A DNA stretch of 64,000 bases from an uncultured Schumannella sp. Lineage in GTDB: Bacteria; Actinomycetota; Actinomycetes; Actinomycetales; Microbacteriaceae. This document shows positions 17,407 through 26,859 of this stretch, one piece after another. Below the pieces are notes generated by a model, which saw nothing but the letters and a program-made list of their open reading frames with translations, had not been told where the DNA came from and did no database searches. The stretch spans positions 1 through 64,000 of the forward strand of contig NZ_CAJQNT010000030.1 in NCBI RefSeq assembly GCF_905479755.1, given 5' to 3'. Positions within the stretch are counted from its first letter, which is position 1; every line of letters starts with the position of its first letter. Position numbers and translations under genes: made by a program.

Positions 17407-18995
17407 GCAGCCCGGTCGCCGGCGTTCGCCCGCTGCTCGCGGCATCCCTGAAACAGGATGCCCGCAACTTCGCGCCGTGGATCGCACTCGTCTCGGTACT
17501 CCCGGCCTCGTCGATCGCGCTGTACATCTGGATCTTCCCCGAGCAGAGCGCCCGCGCAGAGCTGGCGATGGCGGTCGGGCTGAACCCCGCCCTCGCCCTC
17601 ATCTTCGGCACCGCCGGCGACCTGCTCACCGACGAAGGATTCACCGCGTGGCGTTCGCTCGCGCTCGGCTGCTTCTTCGCCTCGCTGATGGCGATCTTCA
17701 TCGTGGTGCGCACCAGTCGCGCCAGCGAAGACTCCGGCCAGGCCGAACTGTTCGCCTCCGGGGTGATGGGGCGCGAGGCGCGGCTGGCCGCCTCCGTCGG
17801 GCTCGCTTTTCTCGCCTCGATCGGTCTCGGCGTCGTCTCGTTCCTGGCGACCATCGCCTTCGGCGCCGACCCCGCCGCGATCGCCGTGCTGAGCCTCACC
17901 TACACCGCGAGCGGGTTCATGTTTGCCGGCGTCGCCGCGATCGCCGCGCAGCTGGCGTCGGAGGCGCGGGCCGCCACGGCGATCGCGGTCACCGTGCTCG
18001 GGGTGCTGTTCGTCGCGCGCGGATACTTCGAGGCGAGCGGCGCGGAGGAGTGGACAAGCTGGGTCACCCCGATCGGGTGGATGCAGCAGACCGATCCCGC
18101 ATCCGAGCAGAATTACGCCCCGTTCCTCATCGCGCTGGCGTTCACGATCGTCACCCTCGGCATCGCGTTCGCCCTGCACGCCCACCGCGATTTCGGTGCC
18201 GGCGTGATCCCGCCGCGGCCCGGCCCCGCGCGCGGCGGGCTCACCTCGAGCGTGTGGGGGCTCGCGATCCGCCTGAACGCCGGCTCGATCGTCTCGTGGC
18301 TCATCGCCTTCGTCGCCCTCGGCTTCGTGTTCGGCTACTTGAGCATCTCGATCGCCGACCTGATCGAGACCGACGCGACCGTCGCCCAGCTGCTCGCCGT
18401 CGGTGCCGCCTCCGAAGACGAGCTCGTCTTCCGGTTCATGACGACGCTGCTCGCGCTCGCCGGCATCATCGCCGCGGTCAGCGGGGTCGGCGTCATCATG
18501 CGCGGCTACGCCGACGAGGTCGCCGGCCGGGTCGACCCGATCCTGGCCACCGCCGTCTCGCGCACGCGGTACCAGGCCAGCAACACGGTCGTCGCCCTGC
18601 TGACCTCGGGGTTGGCGCTGCTGATCGGGGTGGTCGTGATCGGCGTGGTCGCGGCGAGCCTCACCGACCAGTTGGAGGCGGGGGAGATCATCCGCCAGGG
18701 GCTCGCCACGATCCCGGCGATGTGGGTGCTGGTCGCCCTCGCCCACGCCGTCGTCGGCGCCGAACCCTCACGCCGCATCGCCGGCTGGATGGGCACCGTG
18801 GCGACGTTCGGCCTGACCATCCTCGGCCCGATCTTCAACCTGTGGGACTGGATCCTCGGGATCAGCCCGTTCTACCACGTGCCGATCGTGACCGCGGCGG
18901 ACGCCGATTTCACCGGCTGGTGGATCGTCAACGGCGTGGGGTTGCTGCTACTCACGATCGGATTCGCCGGCTTCCGGCGCCGCGACCTCGCTTGA
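17403..18995 (+). CDS. ABC-2 type exporter, permease
   Basis: The 530-residue membrane protein has about twelve hydrophobic segments arranged as two similar halves. The length and layout match fused ABC2 permeases of the tetronasin/polyketide-resistance type. It begins with GTG overlapping the ATPase stop. With the preceding gene it should form a complete exporter. The substrate cannot be predicted from the sequence. Confidence 0.85.
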   Translation: MSSPVAGVRPLLAASLKQDARNFAPWIALVSVLPASSIALYIWIFPEQSARAELAMAVGLNPALALIFGTAGDLLTDEGFTAWRSLALGCFFASLMAIFIVVRTSRASEDSGQAELFASGVMGREARLAASVGLAFLASIGLGVVSFLATIAFGADPAAIAVLSLTYTASGFMFAGVAAIAAQLASEARAATAIAVTVLGVLFVARGYFEASGAEEWTSWVTPIGWMQQTDPASEQNYAPFLIALAFTIVTLGIAFALHAHRDFGAGVIPPRPGPARGGLTSSVWGLAIRLNAGSIVSWLIAFVALGFVFGYLSISIADLIETDATVAQLLAVGAASEDELVFRFMTTLLALAGIIAAVSGVGVIMRGYADEVAGRVDPILATAVSRTRYQASNTVVALLTSGLALLIGVVVIGVVAASLTDQLEAGEIIRQGLATIPAMWVLVALAHAVVGAEPSRRIAGWMGTVATFGLTILGPIFNLWDWILGISPFYHVPIVTAADADFTGWWIVNGVGLLLLTIGFAGFRRRDLA

Positions 18996-19025
18996 CGACG
19001 CGGTCGCGGTCGCGCGTTCGGCGTC

Positions 19026-19681
19026 TCAGGCCCCGCCGAAACGGATTGCCGCCGTGAGCACGCGCGGATCCGGCCAGTCCTCGCAGTGCTGGTAGCGGTA
19101 GGCGAGTTGCACCGTGCCCGCGGCGTCGATCACGAATTCGCCGGGGAGCTGCCACGGCTGTCGACCGTCGCGCGATCGGTGCCGTGGCGCGAGGCGGCGA
19201 GCTCCTCGCCGGCCGCCGCGTCGCAGCGCAGGAAGGGATCGGGAGCGTCGAACAGGATCTGGGCGGGAGTACCGTCGAGCAGATCGAAAGCCCGGTACGC
19301 CGTGCGATCCGGGTCCGACAGGATCGAGCACTCGAGGACGTTGCGCGTGCGGTAGGCGGACGAGCGCTCCGGACTCGCCTGCCCGATGACCACCACCGAG
19401 GCACCGTGCTGGAGGAATTCCGCATACTCGGCGCGGAGCCGAGCGGCGCGCTCGATGCCGCAGCTGCACCCGAAGTGACGCCAGAACAGCACGAGCGCCG
19501 GACCATTCGCCCAGAATTGCGACAATCGCACCGGTTCGCCGGTGTGGTCATCGAGCTCGAGATCCGGCGCCGCATCACCGACCTGAAGTGGGATGTGATC
19601 CCATCGCAGATTCTGCGGGCCGACATGCCAGAAGTCGAGCCATCGTTGTTCGGCCTGTACCTGATCATCGAGCATGCTCAC
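19026..19681 (-). pseudogene. AhpC/TSA-like redoxin gene with a frameshift
   Basis: The first frame gives a thioredoxin-fold redoxin: VGDAAPDLELDDHTGEPVRLSQFW and then FWRHFGCSCGIER, which carries the active-site cysteines. After RHGTDR near 19170 the frame is lost, while another frame continues with RQPWQLPGEFVIDAAGTVQLAYRYQHCEDWPDP to a stop at 19026. Together they make a normal peroxiredoxin-like protein of about 217 residues. A single indel in a CG-rich run explains the break. It could be a true mutation or a sequencing error. GGAGG precedes the GTG at 19681. Confidence 0.75.
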
Positions 19682-19759
19682 GGGGAGCCTCCGGATCTTT
19701 GCGGGTTGCGCCGAACTCTACTCGCTCGCCGATCGAGCCGCGCGAGTACGCTCCCGTTC

Positions 19760-20914
19760 ATGACCTCCCCGGCGCCCCACGGCGCGCGTCCCGATGTTCG
19801 CGAGGCGCGCGAGCTCTACCCCGCGGCGGCGTCCCTCGCGTACTTCAACACGGCCTCGGTCGGGCTTGCCAGCACGACGCTCGCCGAAGTGTTGCACCGG
19901 GCCGTTAACGAGTGGACGGCCCGTGGGCTCGACTTTTCGGCCTGCGAGGCGGCGGCGGAGCGATCCCGGGGGCAGGTCGCGAGGCTCCTCGGCACGACGC
20001 CCGACAATCTCGCCCAAATCGCGTCGGTGTCGGCAGCCGCGGGTTTCGTGGCCGCGCAACTCCCGCCCGCGAGCACCGGGTGGAACGTCGTCATCGGCGA
20101 GCGCGAGTTCAGTTCCAACCACTTCCCGTGGCGCATGCTCGCCGACCGCGGCTACGAGGTGCGCCAGGTTCCGTTCCGCAACGGCGGAGTCGAGCCCGAG
20201 ACCATCGAGTCGTACGTCGACGGTGCGACCCAACTCGTGGCGTTTAGTGCCGTGCAGACCGCGAGCGGACATCGCAGCGACATCGGAGGCATCGCCGAGA
20301 TCGCGCACGCGCAGGGCGCGATCGTCTTCGTCGACGGGACGCAGGCCGTCGGCGCGCTTTCCCTCGTCGAGGAGTTGCCGAGCATCGACGTGCTCGCGGT
20401 CCCGGATCACAAATACCTGCTGAACGCCGCGCGGGGGGTGGGGTACTGCTACCTGTCCACCGCGATGCAGCAGAGGTTTCGACCGACCAGCCCGGGGTGG
20501 AAGGCAGGTCGCCGCCCCGCCGAGAGCTACTTCGGCCCGACGATGGATCTGTCGGACACCGCATCCCGTTTCGATCACTCGATCGGGTGGCTTGCCGCGC
20601 TCGGCGATGAGGCCGCGCTCGCCGTGTTCGATCGGTTCGGTGCCGACGCGATCTACGCGCGCAACCGGGAACTCACGGAGGTGCTGCGGGAGGCGTTGCG
20701 CGACGCCGGCTGGCCACCCACCGAGCTTCCGGAGGTGAATCGCAGCACGATCGTGGCCGTGCCCCTCGACGGACGCGAGCCCGGTCCGTTGCTCGCCGAG
20801 CTCGCCTCCCGGGGGGTCGTCTGTTCGGCGCGCGACGGCAACCTGCGCCTGGCGGTGAACTTCTACAACAACGCCGACGACGTGGCGCGGCTCGTCGACG
20901 CGCTGCCGCGGTGA
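19760..20914 (+). CDS. Class V aminotransferase (cysteine-desulfurase-like fold)
   Basis: The 384-residue PLP enzyme has the start YFNTASVGLASTTLAEVL, the PLP-contact region FSAVQTASGHRSDIGGI, VFVDGTQAVGALSLV (the Asp that binds the pyridine nitrogen) and DHKYLLNAARGVGYCYLS, with Lys after His as the Schiff-base residue. The family includes cysteine desulfurases, kynureninases and isopenicillin-N epimerases. The active-site Cys loop of true desulfurases is not obvious, so the substrate is open. It is divergent from the broken redoxin gene. Confidence 0.85.
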   Translation: MTSPAPHGARPDVREARELYPAAASLAYFNTASVGLASTTLAEVLHRAVNEWTARGLDFSACEAAAERSRGQVARLLGTTPDNLAQIASVSAAAGFVAAQLPPASTGWNVVIGEREFSSNHFPWRMLADRGYEVRQVPFRNGGVEPETIESYVDGATQLVAFSAVQTASGHRSDIGGIAEIAHAQGAIVFVDGTQAVGALSLVEELPSIDVLAVPDHKYLLNAARGVGYCYLSTAMQQRFRPTSPGWKAGRRPAESYFGPTMDLSDTASRFDHSIGWLAALGDEAALAVFDRFGADAIYARNRELTEVLREALRDAGWPPTELPEVNRSTIVAVPLDGREPGPLLAELASRGVVCSARDGNLRLAVNFYNNADDVARLVDALPR

Positions 20915-20921
20915 CCCGCGG

Positions 20922-21263
20922 CTACGCCCGCAGTACCTTCGCCATCGCCTTGCCCTTGGCGACCTCGTCGACGAGCTTGTCCAGGTAGCGGATCTTCTGC
21001 ATGAGGGGATCCTCGATCTCTTCCACCCGCACCCCGCAAATGACGCCGGTGATGAGCGGCGCGTTGGGGTTAAGCGAGGCGGCGGCGAAGAAGTCCTCGA
21101 AGGTGGTTTCGGCGTCGAGGTGGTGGCGCAGCTCCTGCTCGTCGAAGCCGGTGAGCCAGTGGATGACCTCGTCGAGTTCGGCCTGGGTGTGACCCTTCCG
21201 CTCGAGCTTCTGCACGTACAGCGGGTACACCTTGGCGACGCTCATGGTGAAGATCCGGTGCAT
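20922..21263 (-). CDS. DUF2200 family protein
   Basis: The 113-residue cytosolic protein begins [34 protein letters not shown] and continues with [15 protein letters not shown] and [28 protein letters not shown], the whole-length DUF2200 pattern. The function of the family is not known. It is convergent with the aminotransferase (7 bp apart) and backs onto the copper-ATPase promoter. Confidence 0.9.
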   Translation of the reverse strand: MHRIFTMSVAKVYPLYVQKLERKGHTQAELDEVIHWLTGFDEQELRHHLDAETTFEDFFAAASLNPNAPLITGVICGVRVEEIEDPLMQKIRYLDKLVDEVAKGKAMAKVLRA

Positions 21264-21336
21264 GGGTGTCAGCGTATCGGCCGCACCTTGCGGCGAGACG
21301 GAAATTTGTGTCGCGGCACCGGCGTTGAGATCGCTA

Positions 21337-21367
21337 TTGACACGAATACCCTACCCCCCTAGGGTAT
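21337..21367 (+). promoter_or_regulatory. Promoter with CsoR-type copper operator
   Basis: A -35 box TTGACA (21337-21342) is followed after 17 bp by TAGGGT (21360-21365). Overlapping it is a perfect inverted repeat: ATACCCTA (21346-21353), six C residues, then TAGGGTAT (21360-21367). The G/C tract with flanking A/T arms matches the CsoR operator type. Because it covers the -10 box and spacer, apo-repressor binding would block transcription of the ATPase-csoR operon until Cu(I) is present. Confidence 0.85.
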
Positions 21368-21401
21368 TGGACAGAGAAGGTCCGAAGGGATGGAGAACGT
21401 C

Positions 21402-23771
21402 ATGTCGAACGATCATGATCACGATCACTTTTCACCGACAACACTCGAGCGCCCCGAGCATGAGCTCGCGGTCTGCCCGGTGATGCCCAAGAACGTCGTC
21501 GTCAAGGCGCACGCCGAAGCGAAGGACCTGGTGCGCGACTACGCGGGCACCCGCTACTGGTTGTGCTGCTCAGGATGCGCGACGAAATTTGATGCCGACC
21601 CGGGGCGTTTCGCCGCGGACGCCGTGTCACTTCCGTCGCCTGCGGACGTGCTTGCTGCTCGCGGGGATCATGCGGGGCACACCGAGCACGGCGATCACGC
21701 CGAGCACGCGGGTCACGGCCATGGCGCTCACGGCGACCACGGGGGTCACGCGGGGCACGGCGACCACGTCGGCCAGTTCCGCCGGCTGTTCTGGATCATG
21801 CTGGGGCTTGCCGTTCCCGTCATCGCCTTCTCCGGGATGTTCGCCATGCTCCTTGGCTACGAGCAACCCGACGCGGCCTGGGTGGCGTGGGTGTCGCCGA
21901 TCCTCGGGACGGTCATGTTCTTCTGGGGCGGCTGGCCGTTCCTGTCGGGCGCGGCCTCCGAGATTCGGGCGCTGCGGCCCGGAATGATGCTCCTCATCGG
22001 ACTGGCCATCACCGTCGCATTCACGGCGTCACTCGGCGCGAGCCTGGGCATCCTCGACCATCAGCTCGACTTCTGGTGGGAGCTCGCGCTGCTGATCGTC
22101 ATCATGCTGCTCGGGCACTGGGTCGAGATGCGGTCGCTCGCACAGACAACCTCGGCGCTCGACACGCTCGCGGCACTCTTGCCGGATGAGGCGGAGATCG
22201 TTGACGGTGACGAGATTCGTCCGGTCGCGCCGTCGGATCTTCGAGTCGGCGATGTCGTCGTCGTGCGAGCGGGAGGCCGCGTTCCGGCCGACGGCGAGAT
22301 CGTTTCCGGATCGGCCAGCATGGACGAGTCGATGATCACGGGAGAGTCGCGAACGGTCCGGCGCGCCGAGGGTGCCGCCGTCGTCGCGGGCACGATCGCG
22401 ACAGATTCCTCCATCCGGGTCGCCATCGCCGCGGTGGGCGACGACACGACGCTCGCGGGGATTCAGCGACTTGTGGCGGAAGCACAGGGCTCGAGCTCGC
22501 GCGCGCAGCGAATCGCAGATCGCGCCGCGGCCTGGTTGTTCTGGTTCGCTCTCGGTGCGGCGCTGATCACCGTCGTCGTGTGGAACATGGTCGGGCTGCC
22601 CGACGAGGCGATCATCCGCACCATCACCGTTCTGGTGATCGCGTGCCCGCACGCTCTCGGGCTCGCGATCCCGCTCGTGGTCTCGATTGCCACCGAGCGC
22701 GCCGCGCGTGGGGGAGTGCTCGTGAAGGATCGACTGGCGCTCGAAAGCATGCGCACCGTCGACACGATCCTGTTCGACAAGACCGGAACGCTCACCAAGG
22801 GAGAACCGACAGTTACGGCCGTGGAGCCGGTCGGTGGGCACACGGCAGATCAGGTGCTGGCGCTCGCGGCGGCGGCCGAAGTCGACTCGGAGCACCCTCT
22901 CGGTCGCGCCATCGTCGAGTCGGCCACGGACCGCGGGCTTGCGCTCGTCGCGGCGACCAGCTTTGCGTCGTCGCCCGCGGTCGGCGTCACCGCGACTGTC
23001 GACGGAGCGCGGATCCGGGTCGGCGGTCCGCACCTGTTGGACGAAGAGAACGCGAGCGAGTTGTCGGTCGCGGAGGCCTGGCGCGCCGAGGGGGCAATCA
23101 TTCTCCACGTCACGCGGGACGGCGCCGTGATCGGGGCGCTCCGCCTCGCAGACGCCGTGCGCGAGGAGTCGCGTCACACCGTCGACGCGTTGCACGCCTT
23201 GGGACGCCAGGTGGTCATGATCACCGGTGACGCGGAAGCGGTCGCGAAGACAGTGGCGGCCGAGCTCGGGATCGACCGGGTGTTCGCGGGGGTTCGGCCC
23301 GAGGATAAGTCGACCAAGGTGCGCGAACTGCAGGCCGAAGGTCGGAAGGTCGCGATGGTCGGCGACGGCGTCAACGACGCCCCGGCGCTCGCGCAGGCCG
23401 ATGTCGGCATCGCGATCGGGGCAGGCACGGATGTGGCAATCGCATCGGCCGGTGTCATCCTCGCCAGTTCCGACCCGCGGTCGGTGCTGTCGGTGATTCA
23501 ACTCTCCCGCGCCTCCTACGCCAAGATGAAGCAAAATCTCTGGTGGGCGGCGGGCTACAACCTGCTCTCCGTTCCGCTCGCGGCGGGTGTGCTCGCGCCG
23601 CTGGGGTTCGTCTTGCCGATGTCGATCGGTGCGGTCCTGATGTCGCTCTCGACAATCGTCGTGGCGCTGAACGCGCAACTGTTGCGTCGCCTCGACCTGC
23701 GGCCGGGGACCAGCGCGCGCGATATTCTCGGCACCGACATCACCGAGCGGAAAGAGGTCGCGCATGTCTGA
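21402..23771 (+). CDS. copB: CopB-like copper-exporting P1B-type ATPase
   Basis: The 789-residue heavy-metal pump is expected to export copper (or silver) from the cytosol. The N-terminus has a His-rich start, a YHS-like Cys cluster (CPVMPKNVVV and YWLCCSGCATKF) and a long His/Gly-rich stretch. The core shows TGES, a CPH intramembrane motif (VIACPHALGLAIPLV, near residue 414), DKTGTLTKGEP and GDGVNDAPALAQAD. CPH instead of CPC is typical of CopB-type pumps. The ATG at 21402 has GGAG six bases before it; an alternative ATG lies at 21390. It is followed by csoR with an overlap. Confidence 0.9.
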   Translation: MSNDHDHDHFSPTTLERPEHELAVCPVMPKNVVVKAHAEAKDLVRDYAGTRYWLCCSGCATKFDADPGRFAADAVSLPSPADVLAARGDHAGHTEHGDHAEHAGHGHGAHGDHGGHAGHGDHVGQFRRLFWIMLGLAVPVIAFSGMFAMLLGYEQPDAAWVAWVSPILGTVMFFWGGWPFLSGAASEIRALRPGMMLLIGLAITVAFTASLGASLGILDHQLDFWWELALLIVIMLLGHWVEMRSLAQTTSALDTLAALLPDEAEIVDGDEIRPVAPSDLRVGDVVVVRAGGRVPADGEIVSGSASMDESMITGESRTVRRAEGAAVVAGTIATDSSIRVAIAAVGDDTTLAGIQRLVAEAQGSSSRAQRIADRAAAWLFWFALGAALITVVVWNMVGLPDEAIIRTITVLVIACPHALGLAIPLVVSIATERAARGGVLVKDRLALESMRTVDTILFDKTGTLTKGEPTVTAVEPVGGHTADQVLALAAAAEVDSEHPLGRAIVESATDRGLALVAATSFASSPAVGVTATVDGARIRVGGPHLLDEENASELSVAEAWRAEGAIILHVTRDGAVIGALRLADAVREESRHTVDALHALGRQVVMITGDAEAVAKTVAAELGIDRVFAGVRPEDKSTKVRELQAEGRKVAMVGDGVNDAPALAQADVGIAIGAGTDVAIASAGVILASSDPRSVLSVIQLSRASYAKMKQNLWWAAGYNLLSVPLAAGVLAPLGFVLPMSIGAVLMSLSTIVVALNAQLLRRLDLRPGTSARDILGTDITERKEVAHV

Positions 23772-24063
23772 CGGACACGCCGAGCACGGCTACATCTCGG
23801 ATAAGGCGAAGTACCTGGCCCGGTTGAAGCGAATCGAGGGACAGGCGCGCGGCATCTCCCGAATGGTCGACGAGGAGCAGTACTGCATCGACATTCTGAC
23901 GCAGATCTCGGCGCTCACGAGCGCGTTGCAAGGGGTCGCGATCGGCCTCCTCGACGATCACCTCAAGCACTGCCTCGCCGATGCTGCGCGTTCCGGTGGC
24001 GCCGTTGCTGAGGCGAAGCTCGACGAAGCAAGTCAAGCGATCGCTCGACTCGTTCGGTCGTAG
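23764..24063 (+). CDS. csoR: CsoR-family copper-sensing repressor
   Basis: The 99-residue DUF156 protein has the Cu(I) ligand set Cys41, His66 and Cys70. The spacings of 25 and 4 residues match the C-H-C triad of Mycobacterium tuberculosis CsoR. The helical core reads LARLKRIEGQARGISRMVDEE. It overlaps the end of the ATPase gene by 8 bp, so pump and sensor are co-translated. The operator at 21346-21367 is its expected target, giving negative autoregulation relieved by copper. Confidence 0.92.
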   Translation: MSDGHAEHGYISDKAKYLARLKRIEGQARGISRMVDEEQYCIDILTQISALTSALQGVAIGLLDDHLKHCLADAARSGGAVAEAKLDEASQAIARLVRS

Positions 24064-24073
24064 AGCGCGGCAG

Positions 24074-24111
24074 CCGGTGCGAGGGGCGGCCCGGGCCGCC
24101 CCTCGCACCGG
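24074..24111. terminator. Bidirectional hairpin between convergent genes
   Basis: This is a perfect 38-bp palindrome with arms of 19 bp, starting CCGGTGCGAGGGGCGG, and no unpaired loop in the DNA. It lies between the csoR stop and the stop of the opposing BNR lipoprotein gene. No T tract follows on either strand, so a G/C-only hairpin acting with Rho, or both ways, is more likely than a classic intrinsic terminator. Confidence 0.65.
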
Positions 24112-24117
24112 GCAGCA

Positions 24118-24990
24118 TCACCCGAGCGGAATGATCGTTTCGATCGAGTCGTTGATCCAGATGAGACCGCGGTCGTCGATCAAGACGACAGCGCCGTCTG
24201 CCGAGACCCCGAGCGCCTGCACGCCACCCGTCGCGGTACCGAACGACTCCCAGTTGACGGCGTCCGCGCTTCGCCAGAGCACGCCGGCAATGTCCACGCC
24301 CACGATCACGCCGTCCGGCGTTGTCGCGAGCTGGTACAACAACGGCGTGCTTCCGATGACCTCGAAGGTCGCGCCGCCGTCGCCGCTTTGCTGCAGGCCG
24401 GCTTCGGTTGCGGCAATCAACCACCCGTCGGCGGTCACCGTGAGGTCGACCGCACCGACCTCGGCGCCGACGCTCCAGGTCGCCCCGCCGTCGACGCTCG
24501 CGCGCACGGCGGCAGTGCTGGAGCCAACCCCGTACAGCACGCCGTCGGGCCCGGACGTCAGGACGTGGAAGTCCTCGTCGCTGGCGAAGGCCTGCGAATA
24601 CCAACTCTCGCCGTTGTCGTCGCTCCGGATGATGCCGAGGTGCGGCGACCCCAATTCGCTCGGAGTGGTTGCCCCCGGGTGCCCGGATGCCACGAAGCTT
24701 CCCGCGCTGACGGCGAGGCCCATTGCGTCGAAGTCGGCATCACCCAGCGGCCCCGCAACGACGCCGTCTCGACTGATCGTGTAGAGACCGGCGTGCGTTC
24801 CGAGGGTGACCTGGTCGCCCGACGGTGCGGCCACAATCTGGTGGACGTGACTCAGCGCGGCCGCCGTGGTCTCGGGCGTGCTCGAGTCGCTCGCCGCGGC
24901 GCACCCAGACACCAACGCGACGACGGTCGCGGCGACGAGGCCGACTTTCTTGGAGACCCCGGTGACCGGAGCGCGGAACTCAGAGTTCAT
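24118..24990 (-). CDS. BNR/F510_1955-type lipoprotein
   Basis: The 290-residue protein has a lipoprotein signal (VGLVAATVVALVSGCAAA; Cys in VSGC) and then a beta-propeller-like body with repeated short motifs: SDDNGESWYSQ, SVDGGATWSVG, SGDGGATFEV and SADAVNWES. These are BNR/Asp-box repeats as in sialidase-like propellers, though no catalytic set can be claimed. It is the second gene of a minus-strand group with the DUF305 gene, which it overlaps by 11 bp. Such proteins often sit in copper islands, and the role here is unknown. Confidence 0.8.
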   Translation of the reverse strand: MNSEFRAPVTGVSKKVGLVAATVVALVSGCAAASDSSTPETTAAALSHVHQIVAAPSGDQVTLGTHAGLYTISRDGVVAGPLGDADFDAMGLAVSAGSFVASGHPGATTPSELGSPHLGIIRSDDNGESWYSQAFASDEDFHVLTSGPDGVLYGVGSSTAAVRASVDGGATWSVGAEVGAVDLTVTADGWLIAATEAGLQQSGDGGATFEVIGSTPLLYQLATTPDGVIVGVDIAGVLWRSADAVNWESFGTATGGVQALGVSADGAVVLIDDRGLIWINDSIETIIPLG

Positions 24991-25558
24991 TGAGGAGCTC
25001 CCGCATGATATTGATTTCGGTGGTCTGGCCGTCGATGATGGCCTGGGCTAGTGCGATCACGTCCGAGTCCTGCCCGCTGTCGACGACGGCTTGAGCCATC
25101 TCGATGGCGCCATCGTGGTGGACGATCATCTGTTCGAGGAAGAGGCGAGTCGCGTCGGCTCCGGAGGCAACGTCGAGCGCGGCGAGGTCGGAGTCTGACA
25201 TCATCCCGTCTCCGTGGCCCATGTCCGCCATCGACGAATCCCATTCGGCAACTCCCCACTCGGCGAGCCACCCGCGCATCGTCTCGATCTCGGGCTCCTG
25301 GGCGTCCATGATCCCCTCGGCGAGTTCGACGACCCGGGGGTCGATGTCGTCCTTGGCAAGAATCAGTTCGGCCATTTCGACCGCCTGCTCGTGGTGCGGG
25401 ATCATCATGAGCACGAACATCTCTTCCACGAAGCTGACCTCGACGGCCGATTCGGATGTGGATGAGGTGTCGACGTTGCTGGACGGGGAAGTGCATCCTG
25501 CGAGAAGCAGGGTGGTGAGCAGCGCGCCTGAGACGGCCGCGGTTGTGGTGAATCCCAT
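24980..25558 (-). CDS. DUF305 lipoprotein, copper-island type
   Basis: The 192-residue exported lipoprotein has the signal ALLTTLLLAGCTSPSS followed by two DUF305 halves. FVLMMIPHHEQAVEMAELIL and FLEQMIVHHDGAIEMAQAVV each carry the paired His and Met residues typical of the family and suited to bind metal. MADMGHGDGMMSDSD between them is Met/His-rich. DUF305 proteins are frequent beside copper pumps in Actinobacteria. It begins 96 bp downstream of the DUF6153 gene. Confidence 0.88.
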   Translation of the reverse strand: MGFTTTAAVSGALLTTLLLAGCTSPSSNVDTSSTSESAVEVSFVEEMFVLMMIPHHEQAVEMAELILAKDDIDPRVVELAEGIMDAQEPEIETMRGWLAEWGVAEWDSSMADMGHGDGMMSDSDLAALDVASGADATRLFLEQMIVHHDGAIEMAQAVVDSGQDSDVIALAQAIIDGQTTEINIMRELLNEL

Positions 25559-25653
25559 GGGGAATTCCTTTCAAAGAGTCGTATGAAGTGTCGTGAAGTG
25601 TCGCCCGGGCAGGGCGAAACCAGGTTCGGGCGGAGACCCGAGACCCGGTGGGA

Positions 25654-26085
25654 TCACGTTCGACTAATTGACAGCGCGACGAGAGAAGGCGGCGGCGCGA
25701 AGCGGGCGCGCAGGTCCTGGGGTGCGCTCGTTGGTCGCAAGACGGACGACGCGTGGCGAGTGAGAAGCGCGGGTGCCACGAGCGCGAGAGCCGCGACGAC
25801 CAGTGCGAGTGCGCACACCATCAGGACCATCGAATGCGCGGGGTCGGACGGTGCGGCACTGCACGCGCCGGCGCAGTGGTCACCCGACGTCGTTGTGCCG
25901 TGAGCGCTGATCTCGGCGTCGGCCTGCACTGAGGCGACCGTCGAGCCGACGTCGGCGTGATCCGTCGACGCGGCGACGCTGTGCATCGCGAGGAGTCCGA
26001 CAATGACCGCCGAGGCGATCACGAACGCGAAAATCAGGCGATGGGTCGCCGATCGCGGGTGCATCACCCCACGAATCACATCCAT
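25654..26085 (-). CDS. DUF6153-type small membrane protein
   Basis: The 143-residue protein has two hydrophobic segments (LIFAFVIASAVIVGLLAMH and MVLMVCALALVVAALALVAPAL). Between them is an extracytoplasmic loop with His and Cys residues (HGTTTSGDHCAGACSA) that could bind metal. The ATG at 26085 is preferred to an upstream start because GAAGGCGG precedes it. It is the first gene of the minus-strand group that ends with the BNR lipoprotein. Confidence 0.7.
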   Translation of the reverse strand: MDVIRGVMHPRSATHRLIFAFVIASAVIVGLLAMHSVAASTDHADVGSTVASVQADAEISAHGTTTSGDHCAGACSAAPSDPAHSMVLMVCALALVVAALALVAPALLTRHASSVLRPTSAPQDLRARFAPPPSLVALSISRT

Positions 26086-26247
26086 CGTTCCGCCTTCTCT
26101 CGACTCCTGAAGATTACCGCGCCGCGACTGAAGATGCCCCCGTCGGGACCTGAGCGACACAGTCACACCGCGCGCATTGTTCAGTCATAGAAAGCGCATA
26201 GCGAGCGCGAGTGGGATAGACCCTGTCACCCACCGACAGGAGTTCTC

Positions 26248-26856
26248 ATGGTCACCGCCGTCATGATCGCGATCGATCTGGTCGCCATCGCCGTACTGAC
26301 GTTCGGCCTCTACTTTCCGCGCCACCGCCGCAAGGATCTCGTCATCGCGTTCCTCGCCGTCAACGTCGGCGTGCTCGGGGTCTCGATCGTGCTCGCCAGC
26401 GCGACGGTCGGCATCGGTGTCGGGCTCGGCCTGTTCGGCGTGCTCGCGATCATCCGCCTGCGGTCCACGCCGATCAAGCAGCACGAGATCGCCTACTACT
26501 TCGCCTCGCTCGCCCTCGCGCTGATCGCCGGGCTCTCGACCACGATCGAGCCGCTCTTCCTCGGCCTCATGGGCCTCATGATCCTGGTGCTGTTCGTCGC
26601 CGACCACCCGCGGCTGTTCGCGCAGTACCGGCAGCAGACGATGCTGCTGAACCGCGCGTACACGAACGAGACCGAACTCACCCAGGCGCTCGCCGAACTG
26701 CTCGGCGCACGCGTGCACCGGGTCAGCGTGCAACACGTCGACCTGGTGAAGAAGACCACTCTCGTCGACGTCCGGTTCGAGCTTGACCCGCGCATCCGCC
26801 GCCTCGACGACGAGCCCCGCTACCAGCCCGCCCACCGCAACACCGAAGGAGCCTGA
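26248..26856 (+). CDS. DUF4956 membrane protein
   Basis: The 202-residue protein has four or five hydrophobic helices and then a soluble tail. The family motif GLFGVLAIIRLRSTPIKQHEIAYYF lies after the second and third helices. GACAGGAG precedes the ATG. In related bacteria the gene sits beside a VTC-type polyphosphate polymerase and a surface carbohydrate-binding protein; here only the latter is present. Its function is unknown, and membrane partner of a surface or polyphosphate system is the usual guess. Confidence 0.88.
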   Translation: MVTAVMIAIDLVAIAVLTFGLYFPRHRRKDLVIAFLAVNVGVLGVSIVLASATVGIGVGLGLFGVLAIIRLRSTPIKQHEIAYYFASLALALIAGLSTTIEPLFLGLMGLMILVLFVADHPRLFAQYRQQTMLLNRAYTNETELTQALAELLGARVHRVSVQHVDLVKKTTLVDVRFELDPRIRRLDDEPRYQPAHRNTEGA

Positions 26857-26859
26857 CCG

